From Phycisphaerae bacterium (GTDB lineage Bacteria > Planctomycetota > Phycisphaerae > UBA1845): a stretch of DNA of 14,640 nt. Positions 1 to 7,110 of this stretch are shown here, piece after piece. Numbering within the stretch: position 1 is the first letter of the stretch; each line of letters starts with the position of its first letter. The notes beneath the pieces are model-generated. The model saw only the letters and a program-made list of their open reading frames with translations, was not told the origin of the DNA and did no database searches. The DNA lies in the NCBI GenBank assembly GCA_029260155.1, contig JAJDDU010000192.1, positions 1-14,640 of the forward strand, written 5' to 3'. The position numbers and the translations under genes were made by a program.

Positions 1-194
1 CCCAGGTGGCCAATGACCACGAAGATCTTGCGCACGCCGAGGTCGCGCAGATACTCCACCTGATGGTGGATCATCGGTTTGTTGAGAACGGGAAGGAGCG
101 GTTTCGGAAAGCGTTCGGAAAACGGAGCCATTCGCGTGCCCCGACCGGCCGCCAGAATGACGCCATCGAATTCACCCTTGTTCTGCGTTGGCAT
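1..194 (-). CDS. Sugar-phosphate nucleotidyltransferase, N-terminal part (cut by window edge)
   Basis: This is the first 64 residues of a nucleotidyltransferase of the RmlA/GlmU/GalU type, which joins a sugar 1-phosphate to an NTP to make the activated donor used by glycosyltransferases. The translation begins MPTQNKGEFDGVILAAGRG and contains the family's nucleotide-binding signature LAAGRGTRMAPFSERFPKPLLPV at about residues 14-36, followed by NKPMIHHQVEYLRDLGV, the usual 'KP(M/L)I...' helix. The catalytic Arg and Lys of the signature are present. The rest lies beyond base 1, so neither the sugar nor the base can be named. The ATG at 192-194 has an AAGGA ribosome site about 10 nt upstream. 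It is the last visible gene of a minus-strand glycan operon and starts 18 bp after the GT2 gene. Family assignment is secure; substrate is unknown. Confidence 0.88.
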   Translation of the reverse strand, partial: MPTQNKGEFDGVILAAGRGTRMAPFSERFPKPLLPVLNKPMIHHQVEYLRDLGVRKIFVVIGHL

Positions 195-212
195 TGGTGG
201 TCTGTCCTTCCG

Positions 213-1046
213 TCACGACCAGCGAAGACACTGGCGCGGGTATTTCAGAAAAAACTGCAACATAGTTCTGTAGTGTTTCATGCGGGTCTTCGTGAAGTAA
301 CGGTTGTACTTCTCTTCGTCGAAATCATGCGTAATCACCGCGTGGGCTACGTAGTGAATGTCCCATCCCGCTGCATGGCATCGAAGACACCAGTCGATGT
401 CCTCGCAGAAGAGGAACATGTCGGTATCTAAGCCCCCGACCGCCTCCCACGTCTCCCGCCTTGCGAAGATGCCGGCCCCAAACATCCAGTCGATCGAGCG
501 ACAGGTCTCGTGGTCCCAGTCCGCCATGCTGTACCGTCGGGCGGTGGCCGTCTTGCCGAACAGAATGCGCAGCGGCGTACGCCGAAAAAGCACACTGCTG
601 ATCGACGGAAACTTGCGACAGTTCAGTTGCAGGCTTCCGTCGGCGTTGAGCAGCTTTGGCGCACAAGCGCCGAGTTGCTTGTGTTCGTCCATATACGCGA
701 CCATGGCGTCGATCGCGCCGGCGTGGATTTCCGTGTCCGGGTTCAACAAGAAACAATACCGCGAGCGGGTGTTCTGAAACGCGGCATTGTTGTTCTCCGC
801 GAAGCCCTTGGGGGTGTCGTTTGCCCAAAACGTGATGCGATCAAACCGCGACCGAACCAGTTCAGCCACTTTGGGGTCGCTGACATTGTCGATCAGCGTA
901 ACGCTGACGGACGCCCTATCGGTGTGCTCAGAAATCGACGTGAGACACGCGTCCAAGTAGCGAAAGTGACCGTGGCTAACGATTGCGATGTGCACGTCGT
1001 CGACCGTTGTCGCCGTCCGCGATACTGCGGCCTTGTCCTGTTCCAT
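213..1046 (-). CDS. Family 2 glycosyltransferase (rhamnosyltransferase-like)
   Basis: A 277-residue GT2 enzyme with a GT-A fold, expected to transfer a sugar from a nucleotide donor to a growing cell-surface glycan at the cytoplasmic face. Residues 18-30 (VHIAIVSHGHFRY) form the first strand. LIDNVSDP at 51-58 and GFAENNNAAF at 81-90 are typical of the WbbL/RfbF-like branch. NPDTE at 102-106 stands where the metal-binding DXD lies. FLFCEDIDWCLR at 211-222 carries the ED pair of the acceptor or catalytic region. I start at the ATG at 1044-1046 (MEQDKAAVS) because further extension runs into the upstream glycosyltransferase and gives low-complexity Arg/Gly sequence. The ribosome site is weak. 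The 14-bp gap to the upstream gene and 18-bp gap to the downstream one indicate one operon. Donor and acceptor cannot be read from sequence. Confidence 0.92.
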   Translation of the reverse strand: MEQDKAAVSRTATTVDDVHIAIVSHGHFRYLDACLTSISEHTDRASVSVTLIDNVSDPKVAELVRSRFDRITFWANDTPKGFAENNNAAFQNTRSRYCFLLNPDTEIHAGAIDAMVAYMDEHKQLGACAPKLLNADGSLQLNCRKFPSISSVLFRRTPLRILFGKTATARRYSMADWDHETCRSIDWMFGAGIFARRETWEAVGGLDTDMFLFCEDIDWCLRCHAAGWDIHYVAHAVITHDFDEEKYNRYFTKTRMKHYRTMLQFFLKYPRQCLRWS

Positions 1047-1060
1047 ATCCGTCGTGCTAC

Positions 1061-2233
1061 TCACCGCCCGTTGCGCTCCCGTAGAACATCCCGATACACA
1101 TCGATCGTCTCTCTCGCGGTTCGATCCCAGGAAAACGAACCCGCCCGCGCTGCCCCCTTGTCGCGCATTTCCACTGCGACGCTCGGATCGCCCAGCACGC
1201 TGGCCATCGCGCCCGCGAATCCGCTCACATCGTCGGGGTCGACCAGTACAGCTGCGTCCCCGACCACCTCCGGAATGCACGAGGCGTTGGAAGCGATCAC
1301 CGGCGTCCCGCACGCCATGGCCTCCAACGGTGGAAGGCCAAACCCTTCGTACCGCGAGGGAAACACGAACACGTCGGCTGCGTTGTAGTACACCGGCAGA
1401 TCGGCGTCGTCCACGAAGCCGCTGAACACGATGTCATCCTCGTACCCCGAATCACGAATGGCGTCGAACACCGAATCGAACTTGTACTTGGCTTTGCCTA
1501 CGATCACCAGCTTGTGCGGCAGGCGAGTCTGCTTGCGGAACATCGAATACGCCCGAATCAGAGTGGCTACGTTCTTCCGCGGCTGCAATGTGCCGACGTA
1601 CAACATGAATCCGCCGCCGGTATCGTGACGCTCGGCCACCACTCTGCGGCAGTGTTCGCGATCGAGCGGGCGATAGCGCGGATCAGCCGCAAGTGGTATG
1701 ACCTCGATCTGCGTTGGATCGAGCCCGTAGGTGCGTACCATCTCGCCTTTAGTGAATTCCGCGTCGGTGATGATCCGATCAGCCCTTCGCAACGACCACG
1801 GCACCAGCGTACCGAGAAGCAGCCGGTCCTTACGCGTAAAAAAACCTGGGTGCACCGCAAACGAGATGTCATGTACGGTGAGCACTACCGGACTCTTCGA
1901 GGCGGGCGGTACGAAGTATTGTACATGAAGTAAATCAACCGGGTCGCGTCGCAACACGACCGGAAACGAGAAGGGGAAACGCAGCCAGATGGAACTCGGC
2001 TTCACCGCGCGAAATCGGAAGTGTGACAACTCTGGAAACGTAGGCTGCACCGACTCCGCGTCGCGCACGTAGACGACGTAGTCATTCTCGCCATCGACCC
2101 TGCCGATGGCCCGCATCAAGCTGGCCAGGTAGCTTTCGTCGCCGGTGCGTTTCCGTCCCAGCGTGTCGCCATCTAGACCGACCGTCTTTCGACCGTTGTG
2201 CTCGCCCATCCGATTCGTCGATCGCACCCCCAT
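1061..2233 (-). CDS. Family 4 glycosyltransferase (GT-B, mannosyltransferase-like)
   Basis: A 390-residue retaining glycosyltransferase of the GT4 family, probably an early or middle sugar-adding step of a lipopolysaccharide, exopolysaccharide or glycolipid. The N-terminal Rossmann half contains LLHVQYFVPP (101-110) and VVLTVHDISFAVHP (116-129), the usual acceptor-side motif. The C-terminal donor half starts near FMLYVGTLQPRKNV (209-222) and includes the EGFGLPPLE motif at 296-304, with the conserved Glu pair, followed by AMACGTPVIAS. These match the mannosyl/glucosyl branch with 'GTLEPRKN' and 'E(G/R)FGLP.LEAMA'. The ATG at 2233 is preceded at 8 nt by a strong GGAGGAA ribosome site (2242-2248), which settles the start. 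It is the first gene of the minus-strand glycan operon and has its own candidate promoter upstream. Sugar specificity is unknown. Confidence 0.93.
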   Translation of the reverse strand: MGVRSTNRMGEHNGRKTVGLDGDTLGRKRTGDESYLASLMRAIGRVDGENDYVVYVRDAESVQPTFPELSHFRFRAVKPSSIWLRFPFSFPVVLRRDPVDLLHVQYFVPPASKSPVVLTVHDISFAVHPGFFTRKDRLLLGTLVPWSLRRADRIITDAEFTKGEMVRTYGLDPTQIEVIPLAADPRYRPLDREHCRRVVAERHDTGGGFMLYVGTLQPRKNVATLIRAYSMFRKQTRLPHKLVIVGKAKYKFDSVFDAIRDSGYEDDIVFSGFVDDADLPVYYNAADVFVFPSRYEGFGLPPLEAMACGTPVIASNASCIPEVVGDAAVLVDPDDVSGFAGAMASVLGDPSVAVEMRDKGAARAGSFSWDRTARETIDVYRDVLRERNGR

Positions 2234-2241
2234 CGCCCCGA

Positions 2242-2267
2242 TTCCTCCGACCCGTCGGCACAGTATA
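2242..2267 (-). promoter_or_regulatory. Candidate -10 and ribosome site of the glycosyltransferase operon
   Basis: Reading the minus strand, TATACT (2262-2267) matches a sigma-70 -10 box at five of six positions and would start transcription near 2255. GGAGGAA (2242-2248) lies 8 nt before the ATG at 2233. I see no convincing -35 hexamer at 16-18 bp, so the promoter may need an activator or be weak. The ribosome site is the more certain half of this entry. Confidence 0.5.
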
Positions 2268-2366
2268 GCCGCCTGGCTGGAGGTTGCCCGCTCTGCCCTG
2301 TTTTCGGCATTTGGGAGTCCCCCGGCAACCTGCGCCGCCGGGGCCTGAGAAATACGTGGCGTTTGC

Positions 2367-2418
2367 TTGACTTGGTGTCCCCATAGGGTATGCTGTACTA
2401 GGTCATATAGTACAGCAT
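2367..2418 (+). promoter_or_regulatory. Promoter and autoregulatory operator of the GntR-ABC operon
   Basis: TTGACT (2367-2372) and TATGCT (2389-2394) are separated by 16 bp and form a good sigma-70 promoter reading right. Lying on the -10 and the expected start point is a perfect inverted repeat: ATGCTGTACTA (2390-2400), a 7-bp spacer GGTCATA, then TAGTACAGCAT (2408-2418). The GTACTA/TAGTAC core resembles the kind of site described for YtrA-subfamily GntR repressors, and the first gene downstream encodes exactly such a regulator. A dimer bound here would block RNA polymerase, so negative autoregulation of the whole operon is the natural reading. The repeat is directly visible; the binding partner is inferred. 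Confidence 0.85.
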
Positions 2419-2850
2419 GTGAGTGATGCAGTGTTGCTTGAATTTCACGTTTCGACAGGTATTCCGACGCCGGTTTTCCGGCAGATCGTCGACCAGGTTC
2501 GGCGGGCGATTGCGATGGGGTCTTGGCAGGCTGGCGATCAGCTGCCGAGCGTTCGGGCGCTCGCTGAGCAAGTTGTGGTCAATCCCAACACGGTGGCCAA
2601 GGCGTACGGCGAACTCGTGCGTGACGGGCTGATCGAAGCGCGGCAGGGGCGCGGGTACTTCGTGGCCGATCGGCGGCAGGTCTATTCCGACGCGGAGCGC
2701 AAACGCCGGCTGGATCAGATTCTGTGGTCGCTGGTGAGCGAAGCACTGGTTTTGAATTTTACGGATGATGAGATTATCGACGCCCTTCGGAGAGCGCTGT
2801 CGGGTTTCAGGTCAGCTAGCGGGCACGAGGAAGGTGATAGCCATGAATGA
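2419..2850 (+). CDS. GntR-family transcriptional regulator, YtrA subfamily
   Basis: A 143-residue DNA-binding repressor. Residues about 17-82 form the GntR winged helix-turn-helix: TPVFRQIVDQVRRAI (helix 1), DQLPSVRALAEQVVVNPNTV (HTH, with the hallmark LPS.R.LA and NPNTV.KAY), and LVRDGLIEARQGRGYFVA (the wing). The C-terminal part is only about 60 residues and helical (SDAERKRRLDQILWSLVSEA), which is the short dimerisation tail of the YtrA subfamily, not a ligand-binding FadR or HutC domain. Such regulators usually sit first in ABC-transporter operons, as here. The start is uncertain: GTG at 2419 abuts the operator and lacks a ribosome site, while GTG at 2431 has a weak GAG 7 nt upstream; both keep the whole domain. 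The 3' end overlaps the ATPase gene by 8 bp. What signal releases it is unknown. Confidence 0.93.
   Translation: MSDAVLLEFHVSTGIPTPVFRQIVDQVRRAIAMGSWQAGDQLPSVRALAEQVVVNPNTVAKAYGELVRDGLIEARQGRGYFVADRRQVYSDAERKRRLDQILWSLVSEALVLNFTDDEIIDALRRALSGFRSASGHEEGDSHE
2827..2834 (+). promoter_or_regulatory. Ribosome binding site deciding the ABC ATPase start
   Basis: GAGGAAGG lies 8 nt before the ATG at 2843, inside the end of the regulator gene. It fixes the ATPase start at MNEPVIEM and excludes the in-frame ATGs at 2765 and 2768. The 8-bp overlap with the regulator suggests translational coupling. Confidence 0.8.
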
Positions 2851-3769
2851 GCCGGTTATCGAAATGTGCAACCTGACGCGGTATTTCGGTCGCAAGTGTG
2901 CGGTTAACAACGTGAATCTTACGATTCCGCGCGGGTCGGTGTTTGGGTTCCTCGGGCGTAACGGTTCGGGTAAGACGACCACGATCCGAATGCTCCTCGG
3001 TTTGCTGGAGCCGACACGCGGGTCGGCGCGGGTGCTGGGCTGCGACAGTCGCGACTTGTCCCCGGCGATTCGCGCTCGGATCGGATACCTAGCCGAAGGG
3101 CACAAGCTCTACGGGTGGATGCGCGTTCGCGAGGCTGAGCGATTCCAATCCGCCTTCCACACGCGGTGGAATCGTACGCTCTTTGCGAACATTCTCGATT
3201 ACTTCCGGCTGGCGCGCGATGCGCATGTGCGAACGCTTTCGCGCGGCGAGCGGGCCGGGTTGTGTCTCGCACTGACACTCGCGACGGAGCCGGAGCTGTT
3301 GATTCTGGACGACCCCGCGTTGGGTCTCGATCCGGTGGCTCGGCGTGCACTGGTCGAGTCGATGATCTATGTGACGCGCGAGTCGGATCGCACGATTCTA
3401 TTTTCCTCGCACATGCTCAGCGATGTCGAACGGGTGGCTGACCGCATCGCGATACTGGATCGCGGGCGCGTCCGGGCGTATTGCCGTCTGGACACGTTTC
3501 GTGACCGAGTGCGGCGCTTCGTGCTTCGTTTCGCGACGGCGCCGCCCGAGCTGCCCGACATTCCCGGTCTTCTGCACACTGTTCGCAGCGACAACGAGGT
3601 ATCGCTCACGGTGGTCAATCCAGACGAGCGTACGGAACGGGTGATCGGCGACCTCGGGGCCGACGGTGTTGAGCGCGTGTCCATCGACTTGGAGGACGCG
3701 TTCATCAGCTATCTGGGCGAGCGGGGCGACCGGGGTTTCTTCCTGCAAGAGGCGGGAGGTGCATCATGA
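2843..3769 (+). CDS. ABC transporter ATP-binding protein (YtrB/CcmA-like, ABC-2 type)
   Basis: A 308-residue cytoplasmic ATPase that should power the permease encoded next. In order: Walker A GRNGSGKTT at 38-46; Q-loop region IGYLAEGHKLYGW at 80-92, where the usual Gln is Glu85, as is common in ABC-2 ATPases; signature LSRGERAGL at 132-140, in place of LSGGQ; Walker B LLILDDP at 152-158; D-loop ALGLDP at 159-164; H-loop FSSH at 187-190. The catalytic Glu after Walker B is Asp (LDDP). Residues 220-308 are the extra C-terminal domain common to exporters of this class. The stop overlaps the permease start as ATGA, and a ribosome site, GGGAGGT (3754-3760), precedes the permease. The substrate of the transporter cannot be told. 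Function as an ABC-2 ATPase is secure. Confidence 0.95.
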   Translation: MNEPVIEMCNLTRYFGRKCAVNNVNLTIPRGSVFGFLGRNGSGKTTTIRMLLGLLEPTRGSARVLGCDSRDLSPAIRARIGYLAEGHKLYGWMRVREAERFQSAFHTRWNRTLFANILDYFRLARDAHVRTLSRGERAGLCLALTLATEPELLILDDPALGLDPVARRALVESMIYVTRESDRTILFSSHMLSDVERVADRIAILDRGRVRAYCRLDTFRDRVRRFVLRFATAPPELPDIPGLLHTVRSDNEVSLTVVNPDERTERVIGDLGADGVERVSIDLEDAFISYLGERGDRGFFLQEAGGAS

Positions 3770-5802
3770 TCGCGATCATCTTCAAGGAGATTCGAGAGCA
3801 CTTCAAGTGGGCTGTGTTGTGGATGTTGGGCGTCATGCTGGCGATGGCCTTCGTGCTTGTGCCGGAATCAATTGGTTGGTCCGGATCCCGCATTCAGACG
3901 TTGTGTTCCGAGAATCTCCAGTTGCTAATGTCCTTTGGTTCGGCGATCGGCGCAGCGTTGTTGGGCATGTTGCAGTCCATTACGGAAGTACGCCGTGATC
4001 AGTGTGCGTTCTTGTTTCACCGGCCACTGACAAGGACGCGGATCTTCGCAAGCAAGGTAGTCGGCGGATTGACGCTCTATCTGACTGCGATGTCGATTCC
4101 ACTACTGCTGGCGACACTGTGGGCGCGGACGCCAGGACAGTTTGCGGCGCCGTTTGACTTGCGCATGAGCTTGGCGGGTGTGGCTGACATTCTGACGGGG
4201 ATCGTGTTCTACTTCGGCGGCATTCTCGCGGGTATGCGGTCGGCGCGCTGGTATGGTAGTCGGGCGCTGGGGGTTGTTGCGGCTATTCCGTGCTCGATGG
4301 CTGTCTGGGCAGTGCCGGAGTTCTGGCACGCATTGATTGTCATCGGTGTATTCATCGCCACGTTGGGATTCGCCGCCTGGGGGAGCTTCACGTCTCTCGG
4401 CGCGTACGAGCCACAATCCCGGAGCGCGAGGTTCGCACTTGGTTTGAGTGTGTTGGTTGGGCTCACGGTTATTGGCGGGGCGGTTGCAGGCATCACGAAT
4501 GTCGTGAATACGCCGCGCGACGGGCAGTGGGTGGCGCATGCTGTGGATGAGGATGGAACGGTCATCTGCATTGCGTACGACAGGTACTCCGTTCTGTCGA
4601 TCACCGATTTGAACGGGGGGGCTATCGAGAAATATGCGACGCCCAAATCGCGTGAGAACTACCGCCGAACGACGCTGAGTTTCGGGTTCATTCGGCTTGG
4701 GTCCCGGAATCGATGGTCGGGGTACCGAAGCGACACGCGGTTCTATTCCCAACACGGTGCGCTTGAAGACACGGTGTGGTACTACGTCAATGCCGCGCGG
4801 CGTGTCCAGGGCTATTCGGTCAAGACCAACCGCAGGGTCGCTTCGTTCGGACCCGACGGATTCACTTCGACGCCAGTGGCAGCGAGCGCGTCATTCGCTG
4901 AGCCGCGTGTTCGTACGTCGTACAGTGACTGCAGGTTGCTGGTTTCTCCTTCGACGGCCTATCGCGTGAACTATCGCAGTCGAACGATCAAGCCGATCCT
5001 CACCGGCATCGAGGATTCCGTCATCACCGGTGCGTGTATGGTCCCGAGGAAAGGAGGCGCCAAGACTGCGGACGGTATCGGCGCAGCAGTCTCCACCAGC
5101 GAGCGCATTGAGTTGTTCGCAGAGGATGGGTCGCCTATCTTCAGAACACCCCTGCACTGCGACCCGGCGAAATATGGCGTGATTGAGTTCGCGACGACCG
5201 CAGAGGAGGATCGCCATTTTGTGTGGTATAACCCGGCCCCCGATCTTCCGCGTGGCGAACGGATGACACTGCCCGGGGTGATCGTCGAACTCTCTGCGGA
5301 CGGGACCGAGGTTCGCCGCCATGAACTGCCGAGCCAATTGAAACCCGCGGGGGACATCCCCTGGCACGTGAGCCTTATCGCGATCATCGAGCCGCCGTAT
5401 CTGGTCGCGTTCGCGGGCGTGTACTTCTTCCTGACGTCGGGACTCGATCTGTCGGCTGGCGATGTCAGTGCCAACATTCTACTGTTGCGGATCTTGATAC
5501 CCAACTCGTTCGCGGTGTTGTGCGGCGTTGTGATTCTGGTGACTTCGGTCTGTTGTGCGTTGGCGGCGGGTGTCATAGGTGGGCGGTATGGATTTGCGCG
5601 CGATTTGCGTCGTCGGTGGGCGATCATCTGTTTTTTCACGGGGCTGGGTGGGTTGCTTACGATGTGGGCGCTGATCGATTGGCCGGCGCGTGAAGCGTGT
5701 GCGTCTTGTCGGAAGAAGACTGCGGTTGATCGGGATCGGTGTCAGCATTGCGATGCGGAGTTCCCCTCGCCGACGCTGGATGGCACGGAGGTTTTCGACT
5801 GA
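3766..5802 (+). CDS. ABC-2 type permease with large extracytoplasmic domain and C-terminal zinc ribbon
   Basis: A 678-residue integral membrane protein, the membrane partner of the ATPase it overlaps by 4 bp. It opens MIAIIFKEIREHFKW, a typical ABC-2 N-terminus with an amphipathic helix. About seven hydrophobic segments follow near 14-32, 52-72, 99-119, 136-157, 165-183, 188-208 and 222-246. The loop LFHRPLTRTRIFASK (83-97) is the expected coupling region. Residues about 250-535 are hydrophilic and strand-rich, with repeated short DG/NG turns that suggest a beta-propeller-like fold; positive-inside charge places it outside the membrane. Further hydrophobic stretches lie near 538-559, 570-606 and 617-637. 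The tail has C-x2-C-x10-C-x2-C (Cys645, 648, 659, 662), a rubredoxin-like zinc ribbon. Which side the ribbon faces is not clear because the charges near 607-618 fit poorly with a simple count. Substrate unknown; the soluble domain may sense or bind it. Confidence 0.88.
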   Translation: MIAIIFKEIREHFKWAVLWMLGVMLAMAFVLVPESIGWSGSRIQTLCSENLQLLMSFGSAIGAALLGMLQSITEVRRDQCAFLFHRPLTRTRIFASKVVGGLTLYLTAMSIPLLLATLWARTPGQFAAPFDLRMSLAGVADILTGIVFYFGGILAGMRSARWYGSRALGVVAAIPCSMAVWAVPEFWHALIVIGVFIATLGFAAWGSFTSLGAYEPQSRSARFALGLSVLVGLTVIGGAVAGITNVVNTPRDGQWVAHAVDEDGTVICIAYDRYSVLSITDLNGGAIEKYATPKSRENYRRTTLSFGFIRLGSRNRWSGYRSDTRFYSQHGALEDTVWYYVNAARRVQGYSVKTNRRVASFGPDGFTSTPVAASASFAEPRVRTSYSDCRLLVSPSTAYRVNYRSRTIKPILTGIEDSVITGACMVPRKGGAKTADGIGAAVSTSERIELFAEDGSPIFRTPLHCDPAKYGVIEFATTAEEDRHFVWYNPAPDLPRGERMTLPGVIVELSADGTEVRRHELPSQLKPAGDIPWHVSLIAIIEPPYLVAFAGVYFFLTSGLDLSAGDVSANILLLRILIPNSFAVLCGVVILVTSVCCALAAGVIGGRYGFARDLRRRWAIICFFTGLGGLLTMWALIDWPAREACASCRKKTAVDRDRCQHCDAEFPSPTLDGTEVFD

Positions 5803-5816
5803 CTGGTGGCGGACCG

Positions 5817-6983
5817 TTAGCCGCCCGGTGTTCTGGGAATGCTGGAGGGCACCGGCGCGGCGAGCAGGCAAGCGTGAACAAATCGATTGGGGTCCAACGG
5901 CCGGTAGTGGGCGTTCTCCTGTAGCTTGCGAACGGACCCGTCGACCATCTTGCTGAACTGCATGTCGCGGTACTTGGCCACCAATTGAGGTTGCAGTTCA
6001 GTGAAATCCGCCTCCTTGCCATAGTCGATCGCAGCCGCCTGAACGACAAAGAACGCCAGGGGTGTCTCGATGATGTCACTGGGCACGCCCGCTTCCGACA
6101 AGGCAAATAACGCATCGACGGCCGGTTCGAGCCTCTCGCGCACGCTGCCCCGCGTGACCCATCCCCAGTGGCCGCCCTTCTCCTTGTGCCACCCTGTCGA
6201 GTGCTTCCCGGCGACCGCGCCGAAGTCGCTGCCGGCAAGCAATTCGGCGCGGGCAGCGTCAGCGCTCTGGCGGGCCGTTTCGCGTGAGTTTTTCTCGATC
6301 GCGATTTCAATGATGAGCATGTCCCGTCGCGGTGGCGTTGTGAAGCTGTCCCGCTGCCCCGCGAAGATCCGCATGAGCTCGTCACGCGTGGGGTCGGTGA
6401 TCTTGCTGTACACCGTTTGCTGCAACCACCGCATGATGAGGAGTCTGCGGCGAACCTGATCACGTTGCTCGCCGAGGCTGCTCCCATTGTCGGCCAGCTC
6501 GCGCTCGAATCGCGTTTGTCGCCCGGCGAACTGCGCGTTGACCAGTTTACGAATCTCCTGATCGACCAACCCATCTATGAAAAGGTCTTCCTCCTCGGTG
6601 ATATCCTTGGCAGCCTCCTGGTACAGGAGCGAATCGCGAATCGTCGAGCCGACCTGAGCGTTGACGGCCTTGACCACGTGGTCACGGTACTCCGCCGGCG
6701 GCATGCGCTCGACCCTTTCCTGCAGGTCGCTTCGCAATGGGGCCAGTATCTCGTCCACGGTAACGTCGTGTCCGTTGACGGTCAGGACGGACACCGGCCC
6801 GCCGTCGGTATCGCGGGGGATCTGCGCCGCCGTTGTGGATGTGTCCGTCGCTGCGGATCGGCGTTTGGCCGATTCGGCGCGGGCGCGGTCGGCGTTTTCC
6901 ACGTTCCGGGCGAGTTGACTGCTGGCGCAACCGGCAAGCGTGAGGGTCAACAGTAGGGCGGCACTGATCTTGTAGCCTAGCAT
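5817..6983 (-). CDS. PpiC/SurA-like peptidyl-prolyl cis-trans isomerase lipoprotein
   Basis: A 388-residue probable periplasmic folding factor for exported and outer-membrane proteins. MLGYKISAALLLTLTLAGC is a short lipoprotein signal with lipobox LAGC, so Cys19 should be lipidated. Residues 63-200 resemble the SurA N-terminal helical chaperone region (VNGHDVTVDEILAPL, RDSLLYQEAA, QVRRRLLIMRWLQQ). Residues about 218-321 form the parvulin domain: RRDMLIIEIAI, AELLAGSDFGAVAGKHS, GGHWGWVTRGSV and ALFALSEAGVPSDIIETPLAFFVVQ, with the usual G/H/W pattern and closing 'FFVV'. The ATG at 6983 is chosen because it gives the signal peptide directly; the ribosome site is weak (AGAG). It is transcribed divergently from aroC with 127 bp between and ends 14 bp from the convergent ABC permease. 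Both PpiC and foldase-type roles fit; the membrane that holds it is not decided by sequence. Confidence 0.88.
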   Translation of the reverse strand: MLGYKISAALLLTLTLAGCASSQLARNVENADRARAESAKRRSAATDTSTTAAQIPRDTDGGPVSVLTVNGHDVTVDEILAPLRSDLQERVERMPPAEYRDHVVKAVNAQVGSTIRDSLLYQEAAKDITEEEDLFIDGLVDQEIRKLVNAQFAGRQTRFERELADNGSSLGEQRDQVRRRLLIMRWLQQTVYSKITDPTRDELMRIFAGQRDSFTTPPRRDMLIIEIAIEKNSRETARQSADAARAELLAGSDFGAVAGKHSTGWHKEKGGHWGWVTRGSVRERLEPAVDALFALSEAGVPSDIIETPLAFFVVQAAAIDYGKEADFTELQPQLVAKYRDMQFSKMVDGSVRKLQENAHYRPLDPNRFVHACLLAAPVPSSIPRTPGG

Positions 6984-7089
6984 GATCTGAATCTCTGTCG
7001 CGTCCAAGAAGCCCAGCGGGGGGCGTCGTTTCCGGGAGGTTAACCGCGATTGCGGGCACAACCAAGCGCGGGCTTTCGCGGGACGGGCC

Positions 7090-7110
7090 GGAGGCTTATC
7101 ATCGTCCGAT
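7090..7110 (+). promoter_or_regulatory. Candidate -10 box just before aroC, possible leaderless start
   Basis: TATCAT (7097-7102) lies 8 nt before the aroC ATG, so transcription would begin at about the start codon. The only purine-rich stretch, GGAGG at 7090-7094, is 16 nt away, too far for a normal ribosome site and upstream of this -10. No good -35 is visible (TTTCGC at 7074-7079 is the best at 17 bp). Low confidence as a promoter. Confidence 0.3.

Noticed and set aside
1047..1313. 89-residue N-terminal extension of the GT2 glycosyltransferase
   Set aside because: It overlaps the upstream GT4 gene almost entirely and translates to low-complexity Arg/Gly/Ser sequence; the GT2 domain is complete from the ATG at 1046.
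510..1388. Long plus-strand open frame opposite the glycosyltransferases
   Set aside because: It is the antisense of two well-supported genes; its translation is Arg/Val-rich with no domain and no ribosome site.
5808..5825. Short hairpin GGCGG...CCGCC between the ABC permease and the PpiC gene as terminator
   Set aside because: Only 5 bp of stem with an 8-base loop and no T-run on either strand; it could easily be chance in GC-rich DNA.
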